From contig NZ_CP145905.1 in assembly GCF_036894955.1 (NCBI RefSeq), positions 2,188,501-2,252,500 on the forward strand: 64,000 nucleotides of DNA, in the 5' to 3' direction. Every line of letters begins with the position of its first letter. The first letter of the stretch is position 1. Origin of the DNA: Paenibacillus sp. KS-LC4. Its GTDB lineage: Bacteria > Bacillota > Bacilli > Paenibacillales > Paenibacillaceae. The notes under the pieces are model-generated. The model saw nothing but the letters and a program-made list of their open reading frames with translations. It made no database searches and was not told the origin of the DNA. The position numbers and the translations under genes were made by a program. This document shows, in pieces, positions 15,331 through 24,292 of this stretch.

Positions 15331-17682
15331 ATGATCAAAGGAATGAAAGCCAGGCTTATGCCGGGGACGGGGATGACAGCTGGGCCGAAAGGAAGATTTT
15401 ATCGCAAAAATCTGGTTTTGCTGCTCGTCGTTTGCAGCATTCCGGGACTGATTACCGGAGCGCTCGTTTATTTTTTGGCTGGGGGCATATTGGAGGACCG
15501 CTTGCTGGAGCAGCATAATGAGCAAATTGAGCAACGGGCGCAAAGCATTGACGAGCAGTTGACGAATTTGGAGCTCATGCTGTCGCATTGGGCATTCGAT
15601 TCCAAATTCGACTACACGCTGGGCAATCGGGACTATGCGCAGCAGTTCGAGAAGGCGCGTGACATTACGAAGACGCTGCTTGTCATGCAGGGCTCCAATA
15701 CGATGAACAAGCAGGTCGGGCTGTATCTTGGCGGGGAGCAGCAAGTGCTGTTCGGGCCGGAATATGGCGTGCTGCAAGGAGACGGACAGGCGGCTGCCTA
15801 TGAAGGTCTGCTTCAATCGGATAAAGTTGCTTATTGGACACAGGTTGCCTTTGACACGGACCGTCCGTTTGATAAGGAGCTGACACTTGTGCATTACATT
15901 CCTGGCGGCAGCCTGCATCCGTTCGGAGCACTGCTTATTAGACTTGATAATGACAAGGTGAGCGAAATGCTGCGGACGATGACGCCGAGTGAAGGCGGAG
16001 AAACGTATTTAATGCAGGATAACGGAGAGCTGTATGCGTCAACGAGCGGGAATGACAGAAACTCTGAATTTGTAAACGCTTTAAATGAGGCGATTGCAGC
16101 TAAAGCTTCGCATAAAGGCTCCTTTTTGTTCCGGTTCAGCGAGAGCGACATGACGTATGCGGTTTCCTATGGCAAGCTGTCCCGGATTGCAGACAACTGG
16201 ACGTATGTATCTGCTTCGCCGATTACGGGTATTACCGAGCCGGTGATCGTCGTATCAAAAAGCATTGTTGCTGCCAGCCTTGGCGCCTTGCTGCTTGCTG
16301 CCATTTTAGCATGGCTTGCCTCGCGCAGCATATATTCCCCGGTCAATCGCTTGATGACGGTGCTGCGGGAGCGAAGCGTGCCAGCAGGCAAGCCGGAATG
16401 CGAATTTACATGGATCGAGCGGCAGTGGCAGCACTTGCACCGGGAAAGCGAGGAGCTGCATGCGAAGCTTTCGGAGCAGCTGCCTCATGTGAAGGAAAGC
16501 TTTCTACATCAGCTGCTGCAAGGCTATTTGGCAGATTACTCCGAAGGGGAGCTGCTTCGCCGGATGGAGCGTTACAAATGGCGGGTGGAGCCTGGCACGC
16601 ATTACATGGTGCTTTATATGAAGCTGACTGGCATTGCTAATTTGGAGGGCAAATTCAAATATGGCGATGAGGGGCTGGCGACGTTTGCGGCGGTCAATAT
16701 GATGGAGGAGCTGGCGGCAAAATATTTTGAGCAGAGCAACACGATCAACTTTCATAATTTAGCAGCCGGCTTGCTTATTATTGTGCCGGAAGGGCGCTCC
16801 TATCGCGAGGAGCTGCATGCCTTCAGTGAGGCAGCGATGCAGGCATTCAACCAAATTCTTAATATGCGGGCGACGATTGCGATCAGCCCGAATACAGCGA
16901 GCATTACAGAAATTCCGCATCTGTTCGAGGGGACGAAGCATGCGGTCAGCTTCCGGCGATACGATCAGGCAAATCAAATTATTGATATGGAGCAGCTTGA
17001 GGAGCAGGGCAGCACAGCGTCGGAGCCTGCCTATCCCTTTGCGCTTGAGCGTGAGTTTATACAGGCGCTTCGTACGGGGCGTGAGGCTGAGGCATATGAG
17101 CTGCTCGAGCAGTTTTTGCAGGCGTTGTCCAGCGAAGAGGCGAAGGAAATGGATGTGCAGCAGGGCATGCTGCATTTGCTCGGCTCCGTCCAGCATGCCA
17201 TTATGGTGTCGGGCATTTCCCCGAATCGGTTGTTCAAGGGAGCAAACCGTTATGAGCAGCTGTCGCAAATCCGCGAGCCGGAGCTGCTGCTGGGTTGGTT
17301 CCGCGGCATGATTGCTGCTCCGTTTCTTAGGGAGCTGGGCGAGCGGACCAATGCTGGGGTGAAGCGGCAGATTGAGCATGCGATGCTGTATTTGCAGCAG
17401 CATTATATGAGCGATATTTCTCTCGACAGCTGCGCGGAGCATATCGGCATGAATCCTTTTTTCCTAAGCAAGTCGTTTAAGCAGGTAACGGGGAAAAATT
17501 TTATCGACTATTTGACCGGGCTGCGGATGGATAAAGCGAAGGAGCTGCTGCGCGAATCGGTGCTGAAAATCAATGACGTTGCCGAGCAGGTCGGCTACCA
17601 GCACAGCTATTTCAACCGCATTTTCAAAAAGCTGGAGGGCATGACGCCAAGCCGCTATCGCGAGCTGAGTCAGGCGGAGTAG
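15331..17682 (+). CDS. Membrane-anchored AraC-family regulator with extracellular sensor domain
   Basis: One-component sensor-regulator of the kind common in Paenibacillus sugar loci. From ATG 15331 (783 residues) the order is: membrane segment at about 27-49 (LVLLLVVCSIPGLITGAL), an extracellular Cache-like domain of about 260 residues, a second membrane segment near 312-332, a cytoplasmic helical/linker region, and a C-terminal double helix-turn-helix (from QIEHAMLYLQQHY to MTPSRYRELS) with the AraC signature DVAEQVGYQHSYFNRIFKK. It probably senses a sugar or loaded binding protein outside and activates flanking genes. It sits between the transporter operon and the degradation operon. The start may also lie at 15343. 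Confidence 0.88.
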   Translation: MIKGMKARLMPGTGMTAGPKGRFYRKNLVLLLVVCSIPGLITGALVYFLAGGILEDRLLEQHNEQIEQRAQSIDEQLTNLELMLSHWAFDSKFDYTLGNRDYAQQFEKARDITKTLLVMQGSNTMNKQVGLYLGGEQQVLFGPEYGVLQGDGQAAAYEGLLQSDKVAYWTQVAFDTDRPFDKELTLVHYIPGGSLHPFGALLIRLDNDKVSEMLRTMTPSEGGETYLMQDNGELYASTSGNDRNSEFVNALNEAIAAKASHKGSFLFRFSESDMTYAVSYGKLSRIADNWTYVSASPITGITEPVIVVSKSIVAASLGALLLAAILAWLASRSIYSPVNRLMTVLRERSVPAGKPECEFTWIERQWQHLHRESEELHAKLSEQLPHVKESFLHQLLQGYLADYSEGELLRRMERYKWRVEPGTHYMVLYMKLTGIANLEGKFKYGDEGLATFAAVNMMEELAAKYFEQSNTINFHNLAAGLLIIVPEGRSYREELHAFSEAAMQAFNQILNMRATIAISPNTASITEIPHLFEGTKHAVSFRRYDQANQIIDMEQLEEQGSTASEPAYPFALEREFIQALRTGREAEAYELLEQFLQALSSEEAKEMDVQQGMLHLLGSVQHAIMVSGISPNRLFKGANRYEQLSQIREPELLLGWFRGMIAAPFLRELGERTNAGVKRQIEHAMLYLQQHYMSDISLDSCAEHIGMNPFFLSKSFKQVTGKNFIDYLTGLRMDKAKELLRESVLKINDVAEQVGYQHSYFNRIFKKLEGMTPSRYRELSQAE

Positions 17683-17683
17683 C

Positions 17684-17780
17684 TAGACAGAGGTAGAATG
17701 GTAGACAGGCAGGTAGACAGGTAGGCAGGCAGGTGAGGCAGACAGGTGAGGCAGACAGGTAGAGGAGAGGTAGGAGGCAG
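17684..17780. repeat. Degenerate purine-rich tandem repeats (CAGGTAGA / GAGGCAGACAGGT)
   Basis: Immediately after the AraC stop there is about 95 bp of CAGGTAGA-like units, including a perfect 13-bp GAGGCAGACAGGT duplication (17735-17760). It may be a slippage-prone spacer. No gene in 17683-18013. Confidence 0.7.
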
Positions 17781-17839
17781 CCTAGCTAAAGGCCGAAATG
17801 CTGGGACTGGCTTTCTTCTCTGCTTGCAGCTATAGCAAT

Positions 17840-17869
17840 AAAGTTCAAGCTTGGCAACAAAGTGCAAGC
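17840..17869 (+). promoter_or_regulatory. Direct repeat, candidate AraC operator of the YetA-like operon
   Basis: AAAGTTCAAGC (17840-17850) and AAAGTGCAAGC (17859-17869) are near-identical direct repeats 19 bp apart, about 145 bp before the YetA-like gene. Direct repeats with roughly two-turn spacing are usual for AraC proteins, and related motifs occur before GH42. Confidence 0.4.
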
Positions 17870-18013
17870 CTCGAAAAGGGGCGCTGTCAGTATTGGATAG
17901 GGGCAGCTGCATGGCGTATATTGCACAATGCGCACGGAGCAAAAAAGTATCATTGCCCGCAAACGACCATCCTTCTAGTATAGAAAGCAGCTTAGAGGAA
18001 AGAGGTGCTGGCA

Positions 18014-20722
18014 ATGAGTGTCAAGCTCAAATGGCTCGGTAAACAGGCGGCTGCGCCTGTTGGTTTAACATGGGGTGTTCCTTGGAAGGAGGGCGAGCTG
18101 CTTCGCGGCGATTCGCTTGCTTTGCATAGCGAGATTGCAGGTATGGAAAATGCGGCAAGCGTCTCCGCGCTGCGGGTGCAAAGCTGGCCTACCGCTTTTT
18201 GGCCGGATGGCAGCATCAAATGGTCCGCCCATGCGGCGGTAGGCTCCAGCGATTTTGGCAGCTTTCAGCTGGAGTTGATCAAGCAGGCAGCGACAACGGC
18301 AGCGGCACCGGAGCAGGAGCTTCACCCGGCAGCGGAAGTCGAGCAACCATTCCTGAAAGTAGTGACAACCGATGAGTCGATCATCGTCGATACAGGCGTT
18401 ATCGTATGTACGTTCCCGCGAAGCGGCAGGGGCGTAATCCGCAGCATTAAGCGCGGAGAGCAGGAGCTGTGCAGCGGCGGCGATTTGGTATGCTTGAAGG
18501 AAAGCCGCAATCAGCTGCATGGCGCTTTGACGCTGCGGGAGGAGCCGTTTCACGGCTTTGTTCATACGGCGGTTGTCGAGCAGGACGGTCCGGTCAGGGC
18601 GGTTATTAAACTGACGGGCAAGCACCGGGCGAGCTGCAATTTGAGCCAACGCGTTGACCCGAATAAGCCCAATCAGCAAAACGTAGTCAGGGCCAGCCCA
18701 AGCCGTGAATGGTTGCCGTTCACGCTGCGTTTTTATTTGTATGCAGGGCTGGACTCAATTCGCCTCGTTCATACCTTTTTCTATGACGGCAATCCACATG
18801 CGGATTACATAAAAGGACTCGGACTGTCGCTCGCTGCACCGATGCGCGGTCCGCTATACAATCGGCATGTCCGGCTGGCGGGCAATGACGGCGGTTTTTT
18901 GCGGGAATCGCCGAAATCGCTGCATACACGGCGAACAAAGGGCAAGTACCGCGAGCTGTTTGAACGGCAGGCGGCGGGGGAAGCCGTTGATTTTGATGCG
19001 AACGAGGATGCTTATTTTCTCGGACTGCTGGAAAATTCGGCGGTCTGGGATGATTTTAAGCTGGTGCAGCATTCAGCGGATCACTATGTGGTGACGAAGC
19101 GCACGCAGGCGCAATGCTGCTGGCTGAAAGCAGGGGAGGGAAGCCGTGCGGAAGGGCTTGCCTACATTGGGAGCGAGGGCGGCGGTTTAGCTGCAGGTAT
19201 GCGAAATTTTTGGAAAAAGCATCCGGCCTCGCTGGAGCTTCGCCATACGGCTACGTCATCGGCCGAGCTGAAGGTATGGTTCTGGTCGCCTGATGCGCCG
19301 GCGATGGACTTGCGGCATTATGACACACAAACGTATGTAGAGTCGGCTTATGAGGGCTCAGAGGAGCTTAGTGCAACGCCATACGGCATTGCCAATACGA
19401 ATGAGCTGACGCTTTGGTGCATGGCAGCTACGCCGAATGAAGAGGAACTGGCGCATAGGCTGGCAGAAATTCAGTCGCCAGCCCAGCTTGTATGCGAGCC
19501 GGAATATTTGCACGAGGCACGCGCCTTCGGCATTTGGAGCCTGCCGGATCGCAGCACCGCTGCAAAGGCACAGCTGGAGGAGCGGCTGGATGGCATTGTT
19601 GCTTTTTATATGGCGGAGGTGGAGCAGCGCCGGTGGTACGGCTTTTGGGATTTTGGCGATTTTATGCACAGCTATGATCCAGTCCGTCATGTGTGGAGCT
19701 ACGATCTTGGCGGCTGTGCCTGGCAAAATGCAGAGCTGGTGCCGAATATGTGGCTGTGGCTCATGTTTATGCGCAGCGGGCGAGAGGATATTTTTCGTTT
19801 GGCCGAGGCGATGACCCGTCATACGAGCGAGGTGGATGTGTATCATTTTGGCGAATATGCCGGTCTTGGCTCGCGGCATAATGTGGTTCATTGGGGCTGC
19901 GGCTGCAAGGAGGCGCGCATTGCGATGGCGGGGCTGCACCGCTATTACTATTATTTGACCGCCGATGAGCGCATTGGCGATATGCTGGATGAGGTGAAGG
20001 ACGCCGATTACAGCACGGTGGTGCTGGACCCGATGCGCGCCTATTTTCCGAAGGATGAGCATAAGGCTCATATTCGTGTCGGGCCGGATTGGGCTGCGTT
20101 CAGCTCAAACTGGATGACGCGCTGGGAGCGCTTCGAGGATACGGTATACCGGGATAAAATATTAACCGGCATTAACAGCGTCAAGCAGGCGAAATACCGG
20201 CTCATCTCCGGACCGACGTATGGTTATGATCCAGCGACTAATGTGCTGACGCCGTTTGGTGAAGACAACTATGGCCGTCACCTGGCTATATGCATGGGTG
20301 CGCCACAGGTATGGTTCGAGCTGGCGATGATGCTGAAGGACCCGGAATGGGAAAATATGCTGGGCGAGTTCGGTGTTTATTACAACTGGACGCAGGAGCA
20401 AAAGGATGAGCTGACGGGCGGAGAAATAAGCGACAGCCATTTTGAGCATCCCGTTCTTAGCATTGCGATTGCCGCCTATGGCGCTTTCTGCCGCCAAGAT
20501 GCCGAAACTGCGGCGTTTGCCTGGCAAACGCTGCTGGGCAATGCTTTTGCCCGCACGGATTTGCTGGGAGAGGCTGTTCTTGTCCAAAGCCTCCGCAGCA
20601 TGAAGGAAATCGACTGGATGAATACGAATGAGGCGGCTCAGTGGTCGCTTAATACGATCATTAGCCTGGAGCTTATTCCAGAGGCGCTGCCTGCAATGGA
20701 GAAGGAGATGAGCGGTCGATGA
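18014..20722 (+). CDS. PcRGLX/YetA-like protein (PL26-related, exo-rhamnogalacturonan lyase fold)
   Basis: A 902-residue protein related to Bacillus YetA and to the fungal exo-rhamnogalacturonan lyase PcRGLX. The N-terminal RIFT-type domain opens with LTWGVPWKEGELLRGDSLAL and WPDGSIKWSAHAAV, followed by a central beta-sandwich and a C-terminal alpha/alpha toroid (from about residue 500: RRWYGFWDFGDFMHSYDPVRH, HWGCGCKEARIAMAG, NYGRHLAICMGAPQVW). No signal peptide, so it acts in the cytoplasm on imported oligosaccharides. ATG 18014 follows AGAGGTG; GTG 18005 is too close to it. First gene of a four-gene operon with ATGA overlap to the next. Precise substrate not shown by sequence. Confidence 0.82.
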   Translation: MSVKLKWLGKQAAAPVGLTWGVPWKEGELLRGDSLALHSEIAGMENAASVSALRVQSWPTAFWPDGSIKWSAHAAVGSSDFGSFQLELIKQAATTAAAPEQELHPAAEVEQPFLKVVTTDESIIVDTGVIVCTFPRSGRGVIRSIKRGEQELCSGGDLVCLKESRNQLHGALTLREEPFHGFVHTAVVEQDGPVRAVIKLTGKHRASCNLSQRVDPNKPNQQNVVRASPSREWLPFTLRFYLYAGLDSIRLVHTFFYDGNPHADYIKGLGLSLAAPMRGPLYNRHVRLAGNDGGFLRESPKSLHTRRTKGKYRELFERQAAGEAVDFDANEDAYFLGLLENSAVWDDFKLVQHSADHYVVTKRTQAQCCWLKAGEGSRAEGLAYIGSEGGGLAAGMRNFWKKHPASLELRHTATSSAELKVWFWSPDAPAMDLRHYDTQTYVESAYEGSEELSATPYGIANTNELTLWCMAATPNEEELAHRLAEIQSPAQLVCEPEYLHEARAFGIWSLPDRSTAAKAQLEERLDGIVAFYMAEVEQRRWYGFWDFGDFMHSYDPVRHVWSYDLGGCAWQNAELVPNMWLWLMFMRSGREDIFRLAEAMTRHTSEVDVYHFGEYAGLGSRHNVVHWGCGCKEARIAMAGLHRYYYYLTADERIGDMLDEVKDADYSTVVLDPMRAYFPKDEHKAHIRVGPDWAAFSSNWMTRWERFEDTVYRDKILTGINSVKQAKYRLISGPTYGYDPATNVLTPFGEDNYGRHLAICMGAPQVWFELAMMLKDPEWENMLGEFGVYYNWTQEQKDELTGGEISDSHFEHPVLSIAIAAYGAFCRQDAETAAFAWQTLLGNAFARTDLLGEAVLVQSLRSMKEIDWMNTNEAAQWSLNTIISLELIPEALPAMEKEMSGR

Positions 20723-21393
20723 TTCCAGCGAGCTGGAAGCTGATCTATGACAATCCGCTGCGCACTGCGGAGGATATGAATGGTTTCCGCGCAGAGGGCG
20801 ATGCGCTCCTTTCCTTTCCGCAGCAGAGGCTGCGTCTAGCTAGTGCCCGGGACGAGGCAGAAGGCCAGCAGGCAAACTTTGTTTTGTGGTGCCCGCATCA
20901 TTTTCCAGCCGATGTGGCTATTGCTTGGGATTTTCGCCCCATCTCGGAGCCGGGGCTGGCCATATTGTTTTTTTCGGCGGAGGGGCGCAGCGGGCGGGAT
21001 TTGTTCGACTATACGCTTGCTAAGCGAAACGGCCCCTATGAGCAATATCATCACGGCGATATAAATGCGCTGCACTTGGCCTATTTTCGCAGGCGCTGGC
21101 CGGAGGAACGACAGTTCCATACTTGCAATTTGCGCAAAAGCTACGGTTTTCATCTCGTTGCGCAAGGCGCCGATCCACTGCCAGGGACGGCGGATTGCGC
21201 TGAAAGCTATCGCATGCTGCTCGTGAAGCGGGGCGGCAGCATTTATTTTTCCATTAATGAGCTGCCTATTCTGGAATGGATGGATGACGGTGAAGCTTAT
21301 GGCCCGCTGCTCGGAGCTGGCAAAATCGGATTTCGGCAAATGGCGCCGCTCGTTGCGGAATACGCCAATTTAAAAGTTTATGGGGAGGAATAA
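20719..21393 (+). CDS. yesU: YesU-like protein, DUF1961 family
   Basis: A 224-residue concanavalin-like sandwich protein resembling Bacillus YesU from the rhamnogalacturonan gene region. Typical pieces are the opening WKLIYDNPLRTAEDMNGFRAEG, the FVLWCPHHFPADVAIAWDF strand pair, FFSAEGRSGRDLF, HGDINALHLAYFRR, and the ending AGKIGFRQMAPLVAEYANLKV. No signal peptide. Its ATG overlaps the stop of the YetA-like gene, and the deacetylase follows after 2 bp. Biochemical role is not established; binding or hydrolysis of imported pectic fragments is inference from co-occurrence. Confidence 0.8.
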   Translation: MIPASWKLIYDNPLRTAEDMNGFRAEGDALLSFPQQRLRLASARDEAEGQQANFVLWCPHHFPADVAIAWDFRPISEPGLAILFFSAEGRSGRDLFDYTLAKRNGPYEQYHHGDINALHLAYFRRRWPEERQFHTCNLRKSYGFHLVAQGADPLPGTADCAESYRMLLVKRGGSIYFSINELPILEWMDDGEAYGPLLGAGKIGFRQMAPLVAEYANLKVYGEE

Positions 21394-21395
21394 CG

Positions 21396-22211
21396 ATGAC
21401 AGCTATCCTGCTTTGTTTTCCACAGGGCAAGCATAAAGCATTGACGATGAGCTACGACGATGGCGTAAACGCGGATAAGCGCCTCGTAAATATTTTTAAC
21501 CAGCACGGTATTAAAGGCACGTTTCACATAAATGGCGGGTTGTTCGGCACGGGGCGCAGGCTGACGGAGCAGGAGGCGGTGCAGCTTTACGAGGGCCACG
21601 AAGTTTCCGCTCATACGTTAACCCATCCGACGATTGCCCGGTGTCCGGCTGAGCAAATTGTGCATGAGGTGATGGAGGATCGCAAACGACTGGAGCAACT
21701 GTTTGGATATGCCGTTCGAGGAATGTCTTATCCGAATGGTTCGTTCAGCCCAGCGATTAAGACGATGCTGCCCTCTCTGGGCATCGAATACGCGCGGGTT
21801 GTTCAGACGACAGGAGGCTTTGATCTGCCAGCTGATTGGCATGAATGGAAGGCGACCTGCCACCATAATGATCGTCTGATGGAGCATGCCCAGACGTTTG
21901 CGGAACTGCACAAAACACAATATTTGTATCTCATGTACGTATGGGGTCACAGCTACGAATTTGATGACCAAGGCAATTGGGAGCTGATGGAGCAGTTTTG
22001 CGAATATATCGGGAACCGGGATGATATTTGGTATGCCACGAATAAGGAGATTGTCGATTATATAAAAGCGTATGAGCGTCTGCAATTTTCAGCTGCTTTA
22101 ACGTTTGTTGAAAATCCGAATGCGCAAAGCATCTGGCTTAGCGTCGATGGTGCAAAGCTTGAGGTTGCAGGCGGCAGCCGCGTATCCCTTACAGGATGCA
22201 AGGAGGAATAA
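21396..22211 (+). CDS. Polysaccharide deacetylase (NodB homology, carbohydrate esterase 4-like)
   Basis: Metal-dependent deacetylase fold of 271 residues. The first NodB motif is SYDDG with Asp21 as base and Asp22 as metal ligand; the second is SAHTLTHPT with His73 and His77; YPNGSFSPAI is the third. The later arginine and LxH motifs are not obvious. No signal peptide or membrane anchor, unlike peptidoglycan deacetylases, so it probably removes acetyl groups from pectic oligosaccharides inside the cell. The ribosome site GGGAGGAATAACG is nearly the same as that of the next gene. Confidence 0.85.
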   Translation: MTAILLCFPQGKHKALTMSYDDGVNADKRLVNIFNQHGIKGTFHINGGLFGTGRRLTEQEAVQLYEGHEVSAHTLTHPTIARCPAEQIVHEVMEDRKRLEQLFGYAVRGMSYPNGSFSPAIKTMLPSLGIEYARVVQTTGGFDLPADWHEWKATCHHNDRLMEHAQTFAELHKTQYLYLMYVWGHSYEFDDQGNWELMEQFCEYIGNRDDIWYATNKEIVDYIKAYERLQFSAALTFVENPNAQSIWLSVDGAKLEVAGGSRVSLTGCKEE

Positions 22212-22213
22212 CG

Positions 22214-23491
22214 ATGATATCAGAAACGGAAGCGGTATATGCGCTCGGCAGCATCGACATTTCAGAGGCAGGGCCGCGATGCAAAATGCTGATTGGCGAT
22301 TTGGATGGGGATGGCCGAATGGAGCTGCTGCTCGTGCAGCCCGATAATCGGCAGGATGTTCGCTATATCCCCCATCAGGTGCAGTGCCTGACCGCCTACG
22401 ACTTGCAGGGCAAGCTGCTTTGGCAGCATGGCAAACCGGATCTGGAGGCAGGCAAGCAAGGCTCGGATTATCCCGCGCAAATATATGATTTGGATGGGGA
22501 TGGCAGGCTGGAGGTGCTATGCATTATGCAGGACCGTTTTTTGCTGCTCGATGGCGCGACTGGGACGGTTAAGGAAAGCTATGAACTGCCTGATCCGCAT
22601 GCTCATGACTGCATCATCATTGCGAACTTATCAGGCGGTGAGCACGCATCCGACATTATTTTGAAAGACCGCTATCATAAGCTATGGGCGCTTAATCGGC
22701 ATTTCGAGCTGTTGTGGACGCATGAGGGCAACCCGGGCCATTATCCATGGGTGTACGATTTGGATGGTGATGGCAAGGATGAGGTAATGGCAGGCTATGA
22801 TTTGCTGGATGCAGCGGGCAAGCTTCGCTGGAGCTGCGCAGATCTGGACGATCATGCCGACTGTATCTGGGTCGGCGATGTGAATGGCGACGGAGAGCCG
22901 GAGCTCGTCATTGGCGGCAGCGTGACGGTTATGTATAGCCGCAGCGGTGAGGAGCTATGGCGTTATGAAGGCTCCATTGAATCGCAGCATATCGCTTTGG
23001 GACGTTTTCGCAGCGATTCGCCAGGTCTGCAAGTGGCCGGTCTCGACCGGCTCGTGCGTGAGGATGACGGCAAGGGGCTTAAAGGCAAAGATGCGCTGTT
23101 CTTGCTTGATGCCAAAGGACAAGAGCTGTGGAAGGAGAATCGCAGCACGGATGGCTGGCTGACGATCATAGAGACGGTGAGCGGCTGGCGCGAGCAAGCG
23201 CCGGACTACATACTGGGCTATCGCCGTGGAGGCGGCGTATTCCCTGCCCTATATGACGGGTATGGCGCTATCGTTGCAGAGTTTCCAATGGAAGGCTACG
23301 CGGTGCACGCGGATTTGCTAGGAGGCGAGACGGAGCAGGTGATTATTTATAACGATGAGCTGGCGACGATCTATGCAAGCAAGCCGATGGAGCTTGAGCC
23401 GGCATCGCGACAAGGCGGTGCGCTTGCACAGCCTAAACGGCTGTATAGCTCGACGCTATATCCTGGAGGAGAGGTTGCTATTCAAGCATAA
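22214..23491 (+). CDS. DxDxDG calcium-binding beta-propeller-like protein, cytoplasmic
   Basis: A 425-residue repeat protein starting at ATG 22214 after AAGGAGG. It carries at least four DxDxDG-type calcium loops (IGDLDGDGRMELLL, YDLDGDGRLEVLC, YDLDGDGKDEVMAGY, VGDVNGDGEPELVIGG), each followed by a blade with a KLLWQH- or ELLWTHEG-type strand. This resembles FG-GAP/VCBS propellers and the calcium-rich propeller of family 11 rhamnogalacturonan lyases, but it is shorter and has no secretion signal. Last gene of the YetA-YesU-deacetylase operon. It may be a divergent lyase or a binding partner; I cannot assign catalytic residues. Confidence 0.7.
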   Translation: MISETEAVYALGSIDISEAGPRCKMLIGDLDGDGRMELLLVQPDNRQDVRYIPHQVQCLTAYDLQGKLLWQHGKPDLEAGKQGSDYPAQIYDLDGDGRLEVLCIMQDRFLLLDGATGTVKESYELPDPHAHDCIIIANLSGGEHASDIILKDRYHKLWALNRHFELLWTHEGNPGHYPWVYDLDGDGKDEVMAGYDLLDAAGKLRWSCADLDDHADCIWVGDVNGDGEPELVIGGSVTVMYSRSGEELWRYEGSIESQHIALGRFRSDSPGLQVAGLDRLVREDDGKGLKGKDALFLLDAKGQELWKENRSTDGWLTIIETVSGWREQAPDYILGYRRGGGVFPALYDGYGAIVAEFPMEGYAVHADLLGGETEQVIIYNDELATIYASKPMELEPASRQGGALAQPKRLYSSTLYPGGEVAIQA

Positions 23492-23507
23492 CGATTATTC
23501 ATTGCCA

Positions 23508-23556
23508 TTGGTTATCTAGTACCGCATTGCCATGTGCTAGATAACCAATGTTTTCG
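23508..23556 (+). terminator. Terminator of the rhamnogalacturonan operon
   Basis: CATTGGTTATCTAG (23508-23521) and CTAGATAACCAATG (23539-23552) are perfect 14-bp arms, followed by TTTT, 17 bp after the stop. Confidence 0.85.
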
Positions 23557-23572
23557 TAAAGGCTGTCCATCC

Positions 23573-23620
23573 TTTAATCCTTTAATCCTTTATTCTTTTA
23601 ATCTTTTAATCTTTTAATCC
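23573..23620. repeat. Octanucleotide tandem repeat (YYTTTAAT)6 overlapping a gene end
   Basis: Six head-to-tail octamers (CCTTTAAT, CCTTTAAT, CCTTTATT, then three CTTTTAAT). The repeat contains the last codons and stop of the YdeI-like gene on the minus strand. Because 8 is not a multiple of 3, copy-number change would alter that C-terminus. Confidence 0.85.
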
Positions 23621-24199
23621 TTTGCCATTCAGAATGTGCTGCATATATTTTTCAACTCGTGACTGCCGTGTTTTCGCTTGCTTGGGTTCAGAAAAATAAA
23701 AAAGGTATGCTCTTTGTCGACCGGGCGACAATGCTTCAAAAGCCGTCTTCAAAGCAGGGTTGTCATCGAGTTTATTTTGAAGCTCTTCAGGAATGGTGTA
23801 TTCTGTATGCTTTTTGAACGCCACTTCCAGACCGGATTTTTCAACTTCGATAGCTTCATAAATATAGGCTTTCAAAATGGTTTCAATTTCAGTGATTTGT
23901 TGAGTATTGGTGAACCGTATTTGGCGAGCGGCTTGTACATTTTCCGTCTGTTGGATGAGTATGCCATGGGGATCCTTCAGCAAGGCTCCTTTGTGAAAAA
24001 GCAGCGCGCAATACTGTTTAAAACCATGGATTAACACGATGTTTTTATTACCAAGCGTGTAACAAGGATGCATCCACTTATAATCCTCGGTAAGCTCGCA
24101 GTCAAGCACGATCGTGCGCAGCTTCTCGTATTCTTCCTTCCACTGTGTAGCATGGCTTAAAAATGCATCAACCCTGGGGTCCAGTTTGCTATCTGTCAT
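23606..24199 (-). CDS. YdeI / DUF1801-type protein
   Basis: Resembles the YdeI family of small cytoplasmic proteins: an N-terminal DUF1801-like domain (MDxF-type start DPRVDAFLSHATQWKEEYEKLR, YKWMHPCYTLGNKNIVLIHGFKQYCALLFHKGALL) and a C-terminal bacteriocin-resistance/OmdA-like segment ending SPGRQRAYLFYFSEPKQAKTRQSRVEK. I take ATG 24199 (MTDSKLDPR, 197 residues) after GGAAAGGG; the longer frame lacks a ribosome site. Function unknown. The last codons lie in an octamer repeat. Confidence 0.78.
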   Translation of the reverse strand: MTDSKLDPRVDAFLSHATQWKEEYEKLRTIVLDCELTEDYKWMHPCYTLGNKNIVLIHGFKQYCALLFHKGALLKDPHGILIQQTENVQAARQIRFTNTQQITEIETILKAYIYEAIEVEKSGLEVAFKKHTEYTIPEELQNKLDDNPALKTAFEALSPGRQRAYLFYFSEPKQAKTRQSRVEKYMQHILNGKGLKD

Positions 24200-24292
24200 C
24201 AAGTAACACCCTTTCCATGCAGTATCAAAAATATGATTTGATATTGGATCGTTATTCATCCCTGCTATGATCCAGATCCAGCAGGCGCGCGG

